A stretch of DNA of 48,686 nucleotides from Dinochytrium kinnereticum (lineage: Eukaryota; Chytridiomycota; Chytridiomycetes; Chytridiales; Chytridiaceae), in the NCBI GenBank assembly GCA_027604005.1, contig JADGJT010000085.1, forward strand, positions 22,443 to 71,128. The letters run 5' to 3'. The number at the start of each line of letters is the position of its first letter. Within the stretch, counting starts at the first letter, position 1. A program made the translations under genes and the position numbers. The notes under the pieces are model-generated. The model saw only the letters and a list, made by a program, of their open reading frames with translations, was not told where the DNA came from and made no database searches. Below are positions 11,164 to 20,677 of the stretch, piece after piece.

Positions 11164-12857
11164 CTAAACCATCCCCGTAACCAACACACCCAAAACCGCA
11201 GCAACGCCCAGCCCCAAGAGCCCCTCTACGTCCCTCCGAATATCAACAACAGCCGAAGAAGGTTTACTCCCAGATCCACCGCCAACCCCGTTATTCACCT
11301 TCTGCTGCTGAGTGAATATGGATCCTGTAGATTTCATCTTTGAATCATCGTAGCCTTGGACTCCGGGGGCGGCAAACGCGATCATGGGTTCTTTAAGGGA
11401 CGGGGCAGAGTAGCCAGCTTTGCGAGTAGGTGGGCCACGAGGGACTGGGTCGCCTTTGCTGTGGAAGGGGTTAGGGACAATGGTTTGGTTTATTGGTAGG
11501 AAATTAAGGGCTTACCAGTGGACCATGATATAGTCGTATGTGACGTTGAAGCCTGAAGCGTCCGTCTTCATAAATAGAAATAATTATGAATCAATTATAA
11601 AGCATGGGAACAACAGCAGTAAACGATAGAAAAGGTACATTACCTCGCTCCATGGAACGTATCCACCGGCCCAGTCACGAGTTCCAGCCGACCCACCTCC
11701 ACCATCCCAGATAGCAACCTCAATTTTAGACGGGGTTGTAGGGTAAGTGCAGACACCATCGTTACACTGATCAGCCTTTAAGACCTTCCTGACCTCCTCT
11801 CCATCAAGCAACCAAGTGATAGCGTCCTCCTCCCACCTCACCTCATAGTCATGATAAACCTTTGACGTGTCCGTTCCAGTGGGATGACCCCTCGATTTGG
11901 TGTAGTCCACATTTCCCCTGTAGAAGAAGTTGGACTGCCCACGGTCAATCTCCTTCCCAGTGATTTCCCAATCAATTTCATCCTTCTCGTCCGAGTAAGA
12001 GATGAATGCTGTAACGATTCCGCCAAATCCGGAGGCGATGAACCGGGCTTTGAAGGTTCCGTACATCATGTAGCTTGTTGAGCTCAGACGAGCGCCGAGA
12101 GCGGAGGGATAGTTTCCGTTGGCGTCTGGCTGCCAAGTGGCTGAAACGCTGTTAGGTTTGGGAGAGAGGGTGAGCATCACGCCGCCATACTGGCCAAAGC
12201 GGATGTTGCCTGCCTGCAGGCCTCTGGGTTCTGCGAGCTGAATTATATGTTTTTTGTTACGGGAAGGAAAGAGCGGAGGCATGGGTTAGAATGCTGTCCA
12301 ATTCCAAACAGTCTTTAAAGCTGGGTGGCTGAATCCTTAATAAAACCGGGAAAGCCGAAGTAAAAACATCATACTCCATATAGCTTAATGCAACTAGAGA
12401 TCAACAACGAAAAAATCGAAGGATGGAGCACTCACGAAGTCGGCAGTGTCAATATTTCCATTGTAGGCGTCCGCATTGATCACCCAAGTGTTGCTATCAA
12501 AGTTGTAAAGCCCAGAGACACATTTACGTCCGAAGCGATCACCGTAACATGCGGCCGTTGGGTCGCCAGGTTTGCTGTTGAAGGAGAAGGGCGACTGGCA
12601 GTGATCACCGCAGTGGATGGTAGAAACACCACAGAAGCCTTCGGATGAGCTAGAATTTGTTTTGTTCCGGTCAGTTGTTTTTAATAATGCGATGAGGTGG
12701 ATGGAGATGGTGATCTTTGGCCTTACCAGCAGGGAGCGGTTGCGGGGCATGAAAGAGCCTCCTTTGCCCCATCATAGTTGCCGCACCTCACATCAGCAGC
12801 CCACACATTGGCTGAGATGGAGGCCAGCAGCAGCGACAGCACAGTGATTGTAAGCAT
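11164..12857 (-). CDS. GPI-anchored Crh-family transglycosylase (GH16) with a chitin-binding module
   Basis: Exons: 12857-12727, 12649-12436, 12237-11644, 11565-11516, 11458-11164, giving 427 residues. Crh enzymes act at the cell surface, cutting chitin and joining it to beta-glucan. Order of parts: a signal peptide (MLTITVLSLLLASISANVWA), a cysteine-rich CBM18-like module (CPATAPCCSSEGFCG...HCGDHC) spliced together across exons 1 and 2, then a GH16 domain with the catalytic motif DEIDWE (residues 201-206; nucleophile Glu202, acid/base Glu206 by family knowledge). A Gly/Ser/Lys/Pro-rich linker follows, and a hydrophobic C-terminus (GLLGLGVAAVLGVLV) typical of a GPI signal. The 198-base intron between exons 2 and 3 is the longest and could hide a small exon. 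Divergent from the GT8 gene. Confidence 0.93.
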
Positions 12858-13473
12858 CTGCGTGATGAGCGCCCGTCTCTTCTCTCTCTTCTTTCTCTCG
12901 CTTCCTGTCTCTGTTCACGTTGAGCAAGACGGCCTCGCAGGAGTCGGCAGTTTGAAGGTCAAGGTTGAGTGTGACAATGCCGCAAGCAAAGGGGCATGGC
13001 TAGAATGGCTAGAATGGCCAGAATGGCATGAAGGCTTCTTCTGAGAATTGAAATGCTCAATCAAGTGTTGAACTGACTGACCCACTCACTCTCTATCTGA
13101 CCAACAAACCAACAAACCAACCAACCTGTCCGTCTGTCCGTCTGATGCCCTCTCCCCACCCTCCCTCTCCCTTCCCTTCACCTGCGGTTGCGTCCCTCCT
13201 CTCGTGCCTCCCCCCACAGCCCTTCAATCCGCCCACCCACCCACCCACCCAACCACCAGTGCTTCATTTCCCCCCGCTTCCCTGGCGATCAATCCAGCTT
13301 TTGCACAGTATTTCCAAATTCCAACAGCTTGTGTGCGTGTAACACCCACGACCAGAGCAGTGGGAAAAGGGGTCCTCTCCGTCCCAGCAGCACGGTGCGG
13401 CCCCTTTTTGCTCAGAAGAACCAGCCCGATAGAATCAGTCTGTGCTCCATCCTCTTCCCCTCTTCCTCCCATC
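12858..13473. promoter_or_regulatory. Divergent promoter region (Crh / GT8) rich in simple repeats
   Basis: The 616 bases separate the start codons of the Crh enzyme and the GT8 enzyme. They contain a short tandem repeat of about nine bases (AGAATGGCT-like, about three and a half copies, 12997-13030), ACCAACAA repeats near 13102-13125, GTCCGTCT repeats near 13127-13144, and an ACCC run near 13231-13250, followed by C/T-rich sequence. The GT8 frame stays open upstream through part of this region but has no ATG before 13474. Confidence 0.55.
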
Positions 13474-14627
13474 ATGCTCGGCGACGGATCATTCAATGCC
13501 ACCTCGCGGAGAGCGTACGCCACGCTTATCACCCGAGACTCGTACATGAAGGCCGCTTGCGTCCTCGCGCGTTCTCTGGCCAGGGCTGGCTCGGCCTATC
13601 CCCTCATCATCATACACAGCGGTGACAAGATCTCGCAGTCCACCCTGGACACCCTGGCTTTCGAGCCAAACGTCAAGCTGGTTTCCGCGGAATTTCTCAC
13701 CATCCGTCTCCCAGAAGGTCATGCCTCCCAGATGGTCTTCGAGCGCTTTGCAGGTATGACGATCGCAATAACATGAGCACGGATGCTGATATCCTGACTT
13801 CTTTCCCCCCTCCCCATTTATGACAGATGTGTGGACAAAACTCAACATCTGGAACCTTACGGACTATGATCGTAAGTTGCCGTTCCTCGCGATGTCGTTG
13901 AGAATTGTTGACACTATTTGTGCTTTGCCCCCTTTCTTCCATAACCATGCATTAACTTAACACTTCATTTCATCTATAACACATCCCAAAAGTCATCTGC
14001 TATCTGGACGCAGACATGCTCGTGCTCCGTAACATGGACGATGTCTTTGACCAGCTGCCGGAAGGCAAAGAACTTGGCGCCGTTCCCGCATGCGTCTGCA
14101 ACCCACACAAGATTAAGACCTACCCCGACTGGTGGATCCCGGAGAACTGCGCCCACACTCACGAAGGCGCATCACGCGCAACTCAAAGTTCTGACAGCGA
14201 CAGTGCCATCTCCTTTGCAGCCCCAGCCTCCGTCACATCCATCCCAACCACCACACGATCGCCTCGGTACTTCAACTCTGGTCTTCTCCTTCTACGACCT
14301 TCCAAGAAGACCTTTGATGGCCTACTTGATGATTTGGCGAACAAGGGCGAGTTTTTGGCAGACTTTAGCTTTCCAGATCAGGATTATTTGAACCACCTTT
14401 ACCCAGACTTTGTGGGGCTTTCTTACAAGTATAACGCGCTCAAAACGCTATGGAAGTATCATCAAAAACTTTGGAATGATTCTGAGGTTTGCAATGTACA
14501 TTTTATTTTGGAGAAGCCTTGGGATGTGCCTGGAGGGGATTACAAGCCTATTAACGATTGGTGGTGGAATGTTTGGGAGGGGAAGCCTCTTTTCGGGGAC
14601 AGAGATGCTAAGGACTTGGTTCTTTAA
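13474..14627 (+). CDS. Glycosyltransferase family 8 protein (glycogenin-like)
   Basis: Exons: 13474-13753, 13827-13871, 13993-14627, giving 319 residues. GT8 enzymes transfer a hexose from a UDP-sugar with retention of configuration; glycogenin primes glycogen this way in the cytosol. What is visible: the N-terminal strand/helix RAYATLITRDSYMKAACVLARSL, the metal-binding DxD in YLDADM (Asp114-Asp116), FNSGLLLLRPS, FPDQDYLN and the C-terminal HF..EKPW motif, all in family order. The frame is open upstream of the ATG, but this Met gives the usual short N-terminus with no signal peptide. Galactinol-synthase-like or other GT8 activities cannot be excluded. A Ser/Thr/Ala-rich insertion of about 25 residues lies between DxD and FNSG. 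Confidence 0.9.
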
Positions 14628-15424
14628 GCTTTTTTAATATTTCCTTGCATTTTTCTTCTTTGTTGTGGTGGGTTTGAGGGGTGGGCCGTTATCTAAGGGC
14701 TTTTGTTTTTGATATCTTTTTTTAAAATTTTCTTGTTTACTGCTCGCAGAGTCATCTGTCTGTTGAGTCCTTAGTTGCCCACTTCTGTTTTGATATCTTT
14801 CTTGTATTTTCTTGTTTATTTCTTTAAGGATCATTTGTCCTTCCCCACCTTTTATCTTTCACTTTTCTCACTCTCCGTTCTGCTTTTTTTTTTTTTTTTT
14901 TTTGCCAATTTTTTTGTTGACGCTCAGGCCCATTTGCATCTTTGGTTAGTTTGACTTGCCTCTCTTCGTTTTGATCTCTTTTTTTTTATTCATCTTTGGT
15001 CGAGGTCTTTAGTGGCATTTTCTTTCCGTACATATTAAATGAAGGCCCTTTTTTCTATATGCAGTACACATTACCCAGGCAAGCCAGGAAGTCTCTTCCT
15101 GACTCTCATGGGCTTTTTTAAGAAAGGTCTTGGCGTGAGAAGACTGCGGGCTCGCCCATCTCCTCGACCAAAGAGGAGCTTTCGGCCTGATGACCTTGAC
15201 AACAGTATTTCCGTAACAAAATATTTATGGCTGGAAAAAACCACCTTCACGACTAATCACACGAAAAAGATAACTAGTATTATTGAAAAAATGAGTGTAT
15301 ATATATTGGCTCTGCTCAACTGGAGCAGAGCAAAGGGTTGAAGCAGTTCACAGTTTCAGCAATCAGCAATCTCCCAAACAGAAACGAATGCTCAAAGAAA
15401 AAAGAGGCACCGGCCCTCTTGGAC
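14628..15424. other. T-rich intergenic region with an imperfect direct repeat
   Basis: No gene is supported. A T20 tract lies at 14884-14903. The segment at 14709-14738 (TTGATATCTTTTTTTAAAAT...) recurs imperfectly at 14790-14818, about 81 bases later, with a weaker third copy near 14969. The window most likely holds the 3' UTRs of the convergent GT8 gene and the small cysteine-rich gene. Confidence 0.45.
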
Positions 15425-15663
15425 TCAATGTCCCTCCCTAGGGCACTTGCACTGCTGAGACTCGGGAACGTCCTTCATAACCGATCAGAAACACGCACCT
15501 CAAGAGGTTTTGATCATTCTTACCTTCATGACAGACTCGACATGCTTGCCGCACCCCTTCCAGGTGGTCTTTTGGCACTTCTCGCACTTGACCTGAAGCA
15601 CTTCAAGTTAGTGACTGGGTATTGATCGCAATGTAGTTTTGATCAACTTACAGCAAAGCACAT
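15425..15663 (-). CDS. Small conserved cysteine-rich protein (42 residues)
   Basis: Three exons: 15663-15652 (only 12 bases, ATG plus three codons), 15592-15524, 15472-15425. The spliced frame is 42 residues with Cys2, Cys7, Cys10, Cys18, Cys35 and Cys37. The pattern VKCEKCQKTTWKGCGKHVE, followed by VP and CKC, is the one I know from a widespread, uncharacterised family of very short fungal proteins that start MC..V.C..C.KTTW.GCG.H. The CxxC...CxxxH and CxC pairs suggest metal binding, which is inference. All three introns are in phase 0 with GTAAG donors. No function is known to me. The tiny first exon hides the gene from simple frame scans. Confidence 0.8.
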
Positions 15664-16482
15664 AGTTAACGGATGATGAGAATGGGGATGTTGGTTGGGT
15701 TTTCTTGCAAGATAGTGAAAGGGAGGAAATGGATTGTCAGGTGGTATTTATGTGGTGACCAAAAATGGAGTTCCGTTGACTCCTGATGACCGCCGATCTC
15801 CGGAGGCGGCAGTTGAATGGAGATGGAGGTGGAGAACAATCCTATCGTGAATGGATACCGGATGATGTGTTGTGAGTTGTAGGGGTAATGTGTAAAGAGG
15901 CATTCGTCAGCGTATGCGTTGTTGGTGGGACTTGGTCGGTGGCGCCTCGTCATGAACTCGGTGCTCTGTTTGTCATCATCAACTGTAGGAGTTGTTGCTT
16001 GTTAAGATCGCTTGGTTGCATATCTGATGAAGTTTTGTGCTGAGCAATGAAGCTGTCCATCGTCGGGAGAGAGTTTGTGTGTCCTGTGCAGTGTGAGGCA
16101 TTCTGTCATGTATATGGCTTGCCATCATCTTTAGGAAATGCTCAGGAAAAAGCTGAACGTGAACGACTTGCAAATGCTGCCCCCTGAAATTCCCCGCAAT
16201 ATGCACTGTCCAGAGATCATGCCGAGCCTAAGCAATGAACGTGAACGACTTGTAAATGCGGCCTCCTCAAATCTACCGCAAATACACTTCTTTACCAATG
16301 GACTTCCAGTGACTTTCGAATCCAGCACCGTCGCAATGGCCAACTATACCATAACCCTAACGCTCTTCAAATTCAGCAATGATCACCGTCGGCCGTCACT
16401 TGAACAACAATGTACCCACGGATCAACCTGATGCTATTCATTACATCTTTGCAGATCCTAGACAATCAGCACTTTGTAAAAC
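15664..16482. other. Intergenic region upstream of the multi-pass protein, with a partial duplication
   Basis: The interval separates the small cysteine-rich gene (minus) from the membrane protein (plus). The only structure I see is a 52-base imperfect duplication (16154-16206 and 16236-16287). Frames across it are short and interrupted. Confidence 0.45.
16154..16287 (+). repeat. Imperfect direct duplication, 82-base period
   Basis: Copy 1 (16154-16206) and copy 2 (16236-16287) both start TGAACGTGAACGACTTG, then diverge gradually (about 80 percent identity by eye) through ...CCGCAA-AT..CAC. The period is 82 bases, not a multiple of three, so the copies would be read in different frames. Confidence 0.7.
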
Positions 16483-18998
16483 ATGAAGAATAACCAACGC
16501 ACCATGCCCTTTTCTAACAAGAAGGAACTGATAACTAGATGGAATATGGCGTCGAACCTTTCCAACTCCAACTTACCTTGTTACGTGGATGAGGGAGATA
16601 GCCTAGGCCATACTCGAAACCCCGTCCTGAATGTTTCAATCAGTGATGCCTGTTCCAAAGCGACGACGAACTCTGGTCCACGCGATGACATTTTCCCACG
16701 GACACCGCTCTCAGACTCAACATTCACTCTGCCGTTCCGCTCCACATTTCACAATGACCACAAACAAGATCCCGCGTCGAGTCAAACTGGAAACAATGGC
16801 ATCGCCGTCTCAACTATGCCAATGTCGAGAGTCGCGACTAAGATCTTGATGACCCAGCTGAAGATGCTTGCAGTGGGGGTTGCCATTTCTTTCATGACTG
16901 TGTTAGCCTCTTGGGTTCTTTTTGAGGTGATGGATACTGTTGCCGACGTGGAGGTTGGGGGGTTTGGGAGAATGCATCCTGCTGCTGTTTCGGGTATGTC
17001 AGGGTTTTTTTTGGGGTTAGGGTTTTTTGACCTTCTAATAAATCAAATCTTTTGCAGTGGTGGTTTACTTTTTTCTTCACGATTTTAAGATATCGCTGTC
17101 GCTGATATTTAGACTGGTGGGTAAGGAGTCTCTATATGTTCTTGATTTTGCGGGACCTCCCCTTGCCTCTTGTTTTCTCTTTTTTCCTTTATTTTGTCTC
17201 TTTCGTGTTAAATCGTATCTCCATATCTGGCTGCTAATTCTGGTTGGCAGATGAGGTGGAAAGGAGTGGTCATGCAATTTATTTGCATCAACATCCCTGT
17301 ATCAAGCCTACAGATAGCCCTCATCGTAATAGCCACGGTCTTTTTCAAAGCATGGGCTAGGATACTTGCGGTTCTTGGAGGGTTTTTTGGGATTTGGTTT
17401 GGTGAGCGTCCCTTGTTTTATAATTTTGTTCAATCTTCGGATTTAATTATTTATCTATGTACTTACCTTTTCATATTACACTTTATTGGTGAAAAACTTC
17501 AACTAGGCATGGTTTTTTGGCGCGTGTTTCTAATGGACTGGGTGCTTGCCAAGTCTGCGGAAAATATGAATCAAAGCGCAATGGGAGCATCATCCAGAGA
17601 TGAATCTGGGGAGAAGCAAGGTTTCATATTGCTGGCGATCAAGGTTTTTTTAATTTTCTTTTTTTTTCATGCGCCTGATTGTTGGTTATCTTTTCACACA
17701 GACTAATGGCTGCCTTATTTTCTTTTTATCTCTCACAAAATACTTCATCATCTTTTGATAACATCCAGGCCTTAGTTCTCAATATATCAATCAATTTTCT
17801 TCATGCATTGCCAACGTTAACGATTCAATTTGGAATGGCTTCTTACCCGGTTGCAGTGGTTATGGGTTGCATTTTACCTTTGGGACAGTTGCTTATTTTG
17901 GTTTCGGTCAGTTTATTAGCTGTCTTTATTCTAAGCGAGGAATAAGCTCTGATTTTGTATCGTCGTTTTAGGCAAGCGAGGTTTCTACGACCGTTACCGA
18001 GTGGGAGTTGAGGATGGTTATTTTTTGCGCTTTACAGTTTCCTATTAAGGTGGACGATTTTCATTAATGTTTTTCTCCGATTTATGGGCGAGGGCTTTAT
18101 TTCTACCTAAATCACAGTTACTAACCTCTCATTTCAACTTGTTTCCCTTATCTTTTTCTGCTTATTTTAAGTTTCTTCGGTTCTATGTCAAGTTCCCCGA
18201 AACGCATGGTATATCCCCACACTCTTACTCACCCCCTACGGCGTTTATAACCCCTTTTTAGTAACAATGTGGACAAATGTCACCCTTCAAGTCCTGGCAG
18301 AACGCGTGCTTCCCCGTCTAGCCAATTACATCAGTTCCTTATACATCTCAAAAAAAATAACACCCACATCAATCAAAAAGCAGACACCCCCAGAATCAGA
18401 AGAGAAACAAACTATAAGCGAAGGAGAAGAGGCGATGAAGATGTGCGATCGGATGTACGAGACGGGTAGAATCTGGGTGACGATTCCTAGGAAACCTGGG
18501 GTCTTGGAGAGAGCCGTCACGACTCTTTCAACTGTTTATGCTATGGGGAGGAATGACCTTGCTCTGTCGAATTATGTTTCGACTTTGATGGGGTGGGGAT
18601 GCGCGGTCTTGGTTATGGCTGGAGGAAAGGGTGGGGGTGGCGGGGTTTTTAGGGCGTTGGAGATTTTGGGGGCTATGTTGGCGATGGAGATTGGAGTGGA
18701 GGCGGTGCTGGTTTTTGCGGAAGCCCTGATTTATAGTAAGTCTCAAAACTTTTTTTCTTTTTGATACTAGTGTCCGTTTTTTGTTGGGTTCTCAGAAGGC
18801 GCCAGTTATTGCTTTATGCTGAGATGGCTCTCTTCTGAAACGTGTATCTTTACTTTGTATGCATGACTAAAAATAGGCGTCCCTATTGGAAATGCAACGA
18901 TATGGATGAATGTCGGATTTCCTGTTTTGTACATTCATTCGATCATGAATTTTGTCTCGAGTTATTCGGCGTTGCATGAACTCTATGCCGTTGGATGA
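16483..18998 (+). CDS. Multi-pass membrane protein of unknown family (568 residues)
   Basis: Exons: 16483-16993, 17058-17116, 17251-17401, 17507-17643, 17769-17906, 17972-18049, 18172-18208, 18262-18735, 18877-18998. Every junction keeps frame, and the result is rich in hydrophobic stretches. After about 120 polar residues at the N-terminus come spans in ILMTQLKMLAVGVAIS..., VVVYFFLHDFK..., IPVSSLQIALIVIATVFF, FLHALPTLTIQFGMAS/VVMGCILPLGQLLILVS, the Ser/Thr/Lys/Glu-rich loop of exon 8, then GWGCAVLVMAGG and ILGAMLAMEIGVEAVLVFAEAL, roughly seven or eight in all. Met at 16504 is an alternative start. The intron between exons 2 and 3 uses a GTGGGT donor, chosen because the GTAAGG four bases later breaks frame. 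I do not recognise the family; a receptor or transporter role would be guesswork. Confidence 0.72.
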
Positions 18999-19608
18999 GA
19001 AATGCTTTGAATGCGTGTCTCCCTACATTGGATTCTTGCGTCATTCTACATTCGTAATGGCTACGCGTCCACCGATGTTAGAGTCGATCTGCTAGGGCAA
19101 TATCCATCGGAATCTCTCGGAATTGACTTGAGAGATGAACGCTAAAGCTTAAGTTTATGATTGTGTATCAAGAATGGACACTTTTTTTGGGGGCGGTGAA
19201 CGTGTGTCGGATGAGGTACCCTACCCTTTACCTGATCGACTGAAGACACCATAGTCGCGTTCGCACTCACTTATTTGATATTCTTGTCTGCGGCCTTTCT
19301 GGTTGCGCTACTATATCATGTGCTTCTGGCGCCAGATAGGAATGGCTTTGCTCAATAAGGGAACTGAAGATGGTATGAGTTGCAGTGTGTTGGTTTCCAG
19401 TGGAAGAGCGAGTTTAACGCTTGTCCCTGACCGAATTTGAGAATTCAGGTGTTGTTCAGAAATGAGGCGAGGGTTGGCACATGTTCTGGAGCGGGGCTGT
19501 GTGTGTGGGAGCAGTCGATTCGATCAGTGACTGCTTCGTCTTCGTTGATGTGGCATGTTTGCCAAAGCGTATAGTTGTTGCTTGGTTGAGAGAAGTTATT
19601 GTTTGATG

Positions 19609-19628
19609 CCTTTTATTTGAATAAAAGG
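19609..19628. repeat. Perfect 9-base inverted repeat with a 2-base loop
   Basis: CCTTTTATT-TG-AATAAAAGG reads as a perfect stem. On both strands it also offers AATAAA-like words, so it could serve as a polyadenylation signal in either direction; that role is inference. Confidence 0.55.
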
Positions 19629-20600
19629 ATCTGGTTAGTTCATTAACACTCGGAGCCCATCCCTTCCATACTTCTGTAATCTGTCTTCAAGCCAGAAGAC
19701 ACTTTAACTACATCTACATAGTTTTGCAGCGGTAAGCCTTGCATAGACCATTCTTAACGAAAAAATGAAACACTTTGGACCAGTTAAACCAATATAGAAA
19801 CAAGCACCAAAATAAACACGGAAAGAGGTAAGGTTAAGTGATGTTCCAGTGTTGATACGCTTGCATCAGATGTGCGGCGCGCATCATGACTAAAACACAC
19901 AATCTAACTGCCGTGAGTTTCTTGAGGCGTGCTTCAATAGAAGAGAGGAAAAGAACTCGTGGTGGCCCAGACGAACACGGTCTTTGTTTTCGTCTTTTCG
20001 CGGCTATCCAAGACGGGTCATTAGTTTCGTTCCTCGATAAGTTTAGAAATACATTTTAGAGTTTGGCTCGCAACCTTGCGATTCACGGCCTCCACCCTTT
20101 ACCTGGTCTGACAAGCTAGGGGTGTTTTTTCCTCCTCGAGTTAGCTTGATGCGAGGCTGGAAAAGCATGTTATTCAAGCTGGACGTTTGGAGCCATTGCT
20201 GCGAAATAGTCATATCTAATTATCGCATTGACGACCTACAAAATACATGGATGCCCTTATGTGTTTACTTATCTTTATGTATCACATTTTAATAAAGGCT
20301 GCTTATTTTTGCCAGGTCAAGGAAGGAAGCTGATGATTATTTTATTCGTTCTTGGCGGCTTCAAACTGCAAGTAAATATTTACAGCCAATAAATAATCCA
20401 CCACAGGCATCTTACAGCCAATAATTCTCCGTAGGCACCAAGGCTCGTAAACATCGGGCGGAGCAGCAGAAATCTCCGTTGCTTGCCCAGACAGACATCA
20501 GTGCGACCAGTCCTAAAGAGTGGCGCTGAAATTCACAAGTCCAATCCAGCACCAATCACACAGTTGAGCTTGTCGGTTAGGAAACCGTGATTTACGTGAG

Positions 20601-20607
20601 TATAAAG
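20601..20607 (+). promoter_or_regulatory. TATA-like box for the Cache receptor gene
   Basis: TATAAAG lies 71 bases upstream of the ATG at 20678 on the same strand, a fitting distance for a core promoter with a short leader. Confidence 0.5.
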
Positions 20608-20677
20608 TGGGATGCAATGGCACGCTCTATGTGAAGTAATAAATATCGCTTGTTCCTGGCCCTCACCACGCAATTAA

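Larger units (their letters stand above)
18999..20677. other. 1.7-kb gene-free interval
   Basis: The longest stretch without a supported gene. All frames on both strands are short. It contains a perfect hairpin (19609-19628), the word ACCCTTTACCTG-like at 19222 and 20093, and a direct repeat of TTACAGCCAATAA (near 20379 and 20411). There is no tRNA A/B-box pair and no recognisable snRNA. It probably combines the 3' UTR of the multi-pass gene with the promoter and leader of the receptor gene. Confidence 0.5.

Noticed and set aside
13225..13255. ACCC and neighbouring short repeats as a CRISPR array or telomere-like tract
   Set aside because: Units are only four to nine bases with no spacers, and there are too few copies for a telomere. 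They are simple microsatellites.
15039..15341. A 100-codon plus-strand frame in the T-rich region
   Set aside because: No domain and a biased sequence. It probably belongs to 3' flanking DNA.
16138..16431. A 97-codon plus-strand frame spanning the 82-base duplication
   Set aside because: The two copies would be read in different frames, so the repeat does not behave as coding sequence.
19609..19628. Hairpin as a bacterial-type rho-independent terminator
   Set aside because: The window is clearly eukaryotic, and the stem is AT-rich with no following T run.
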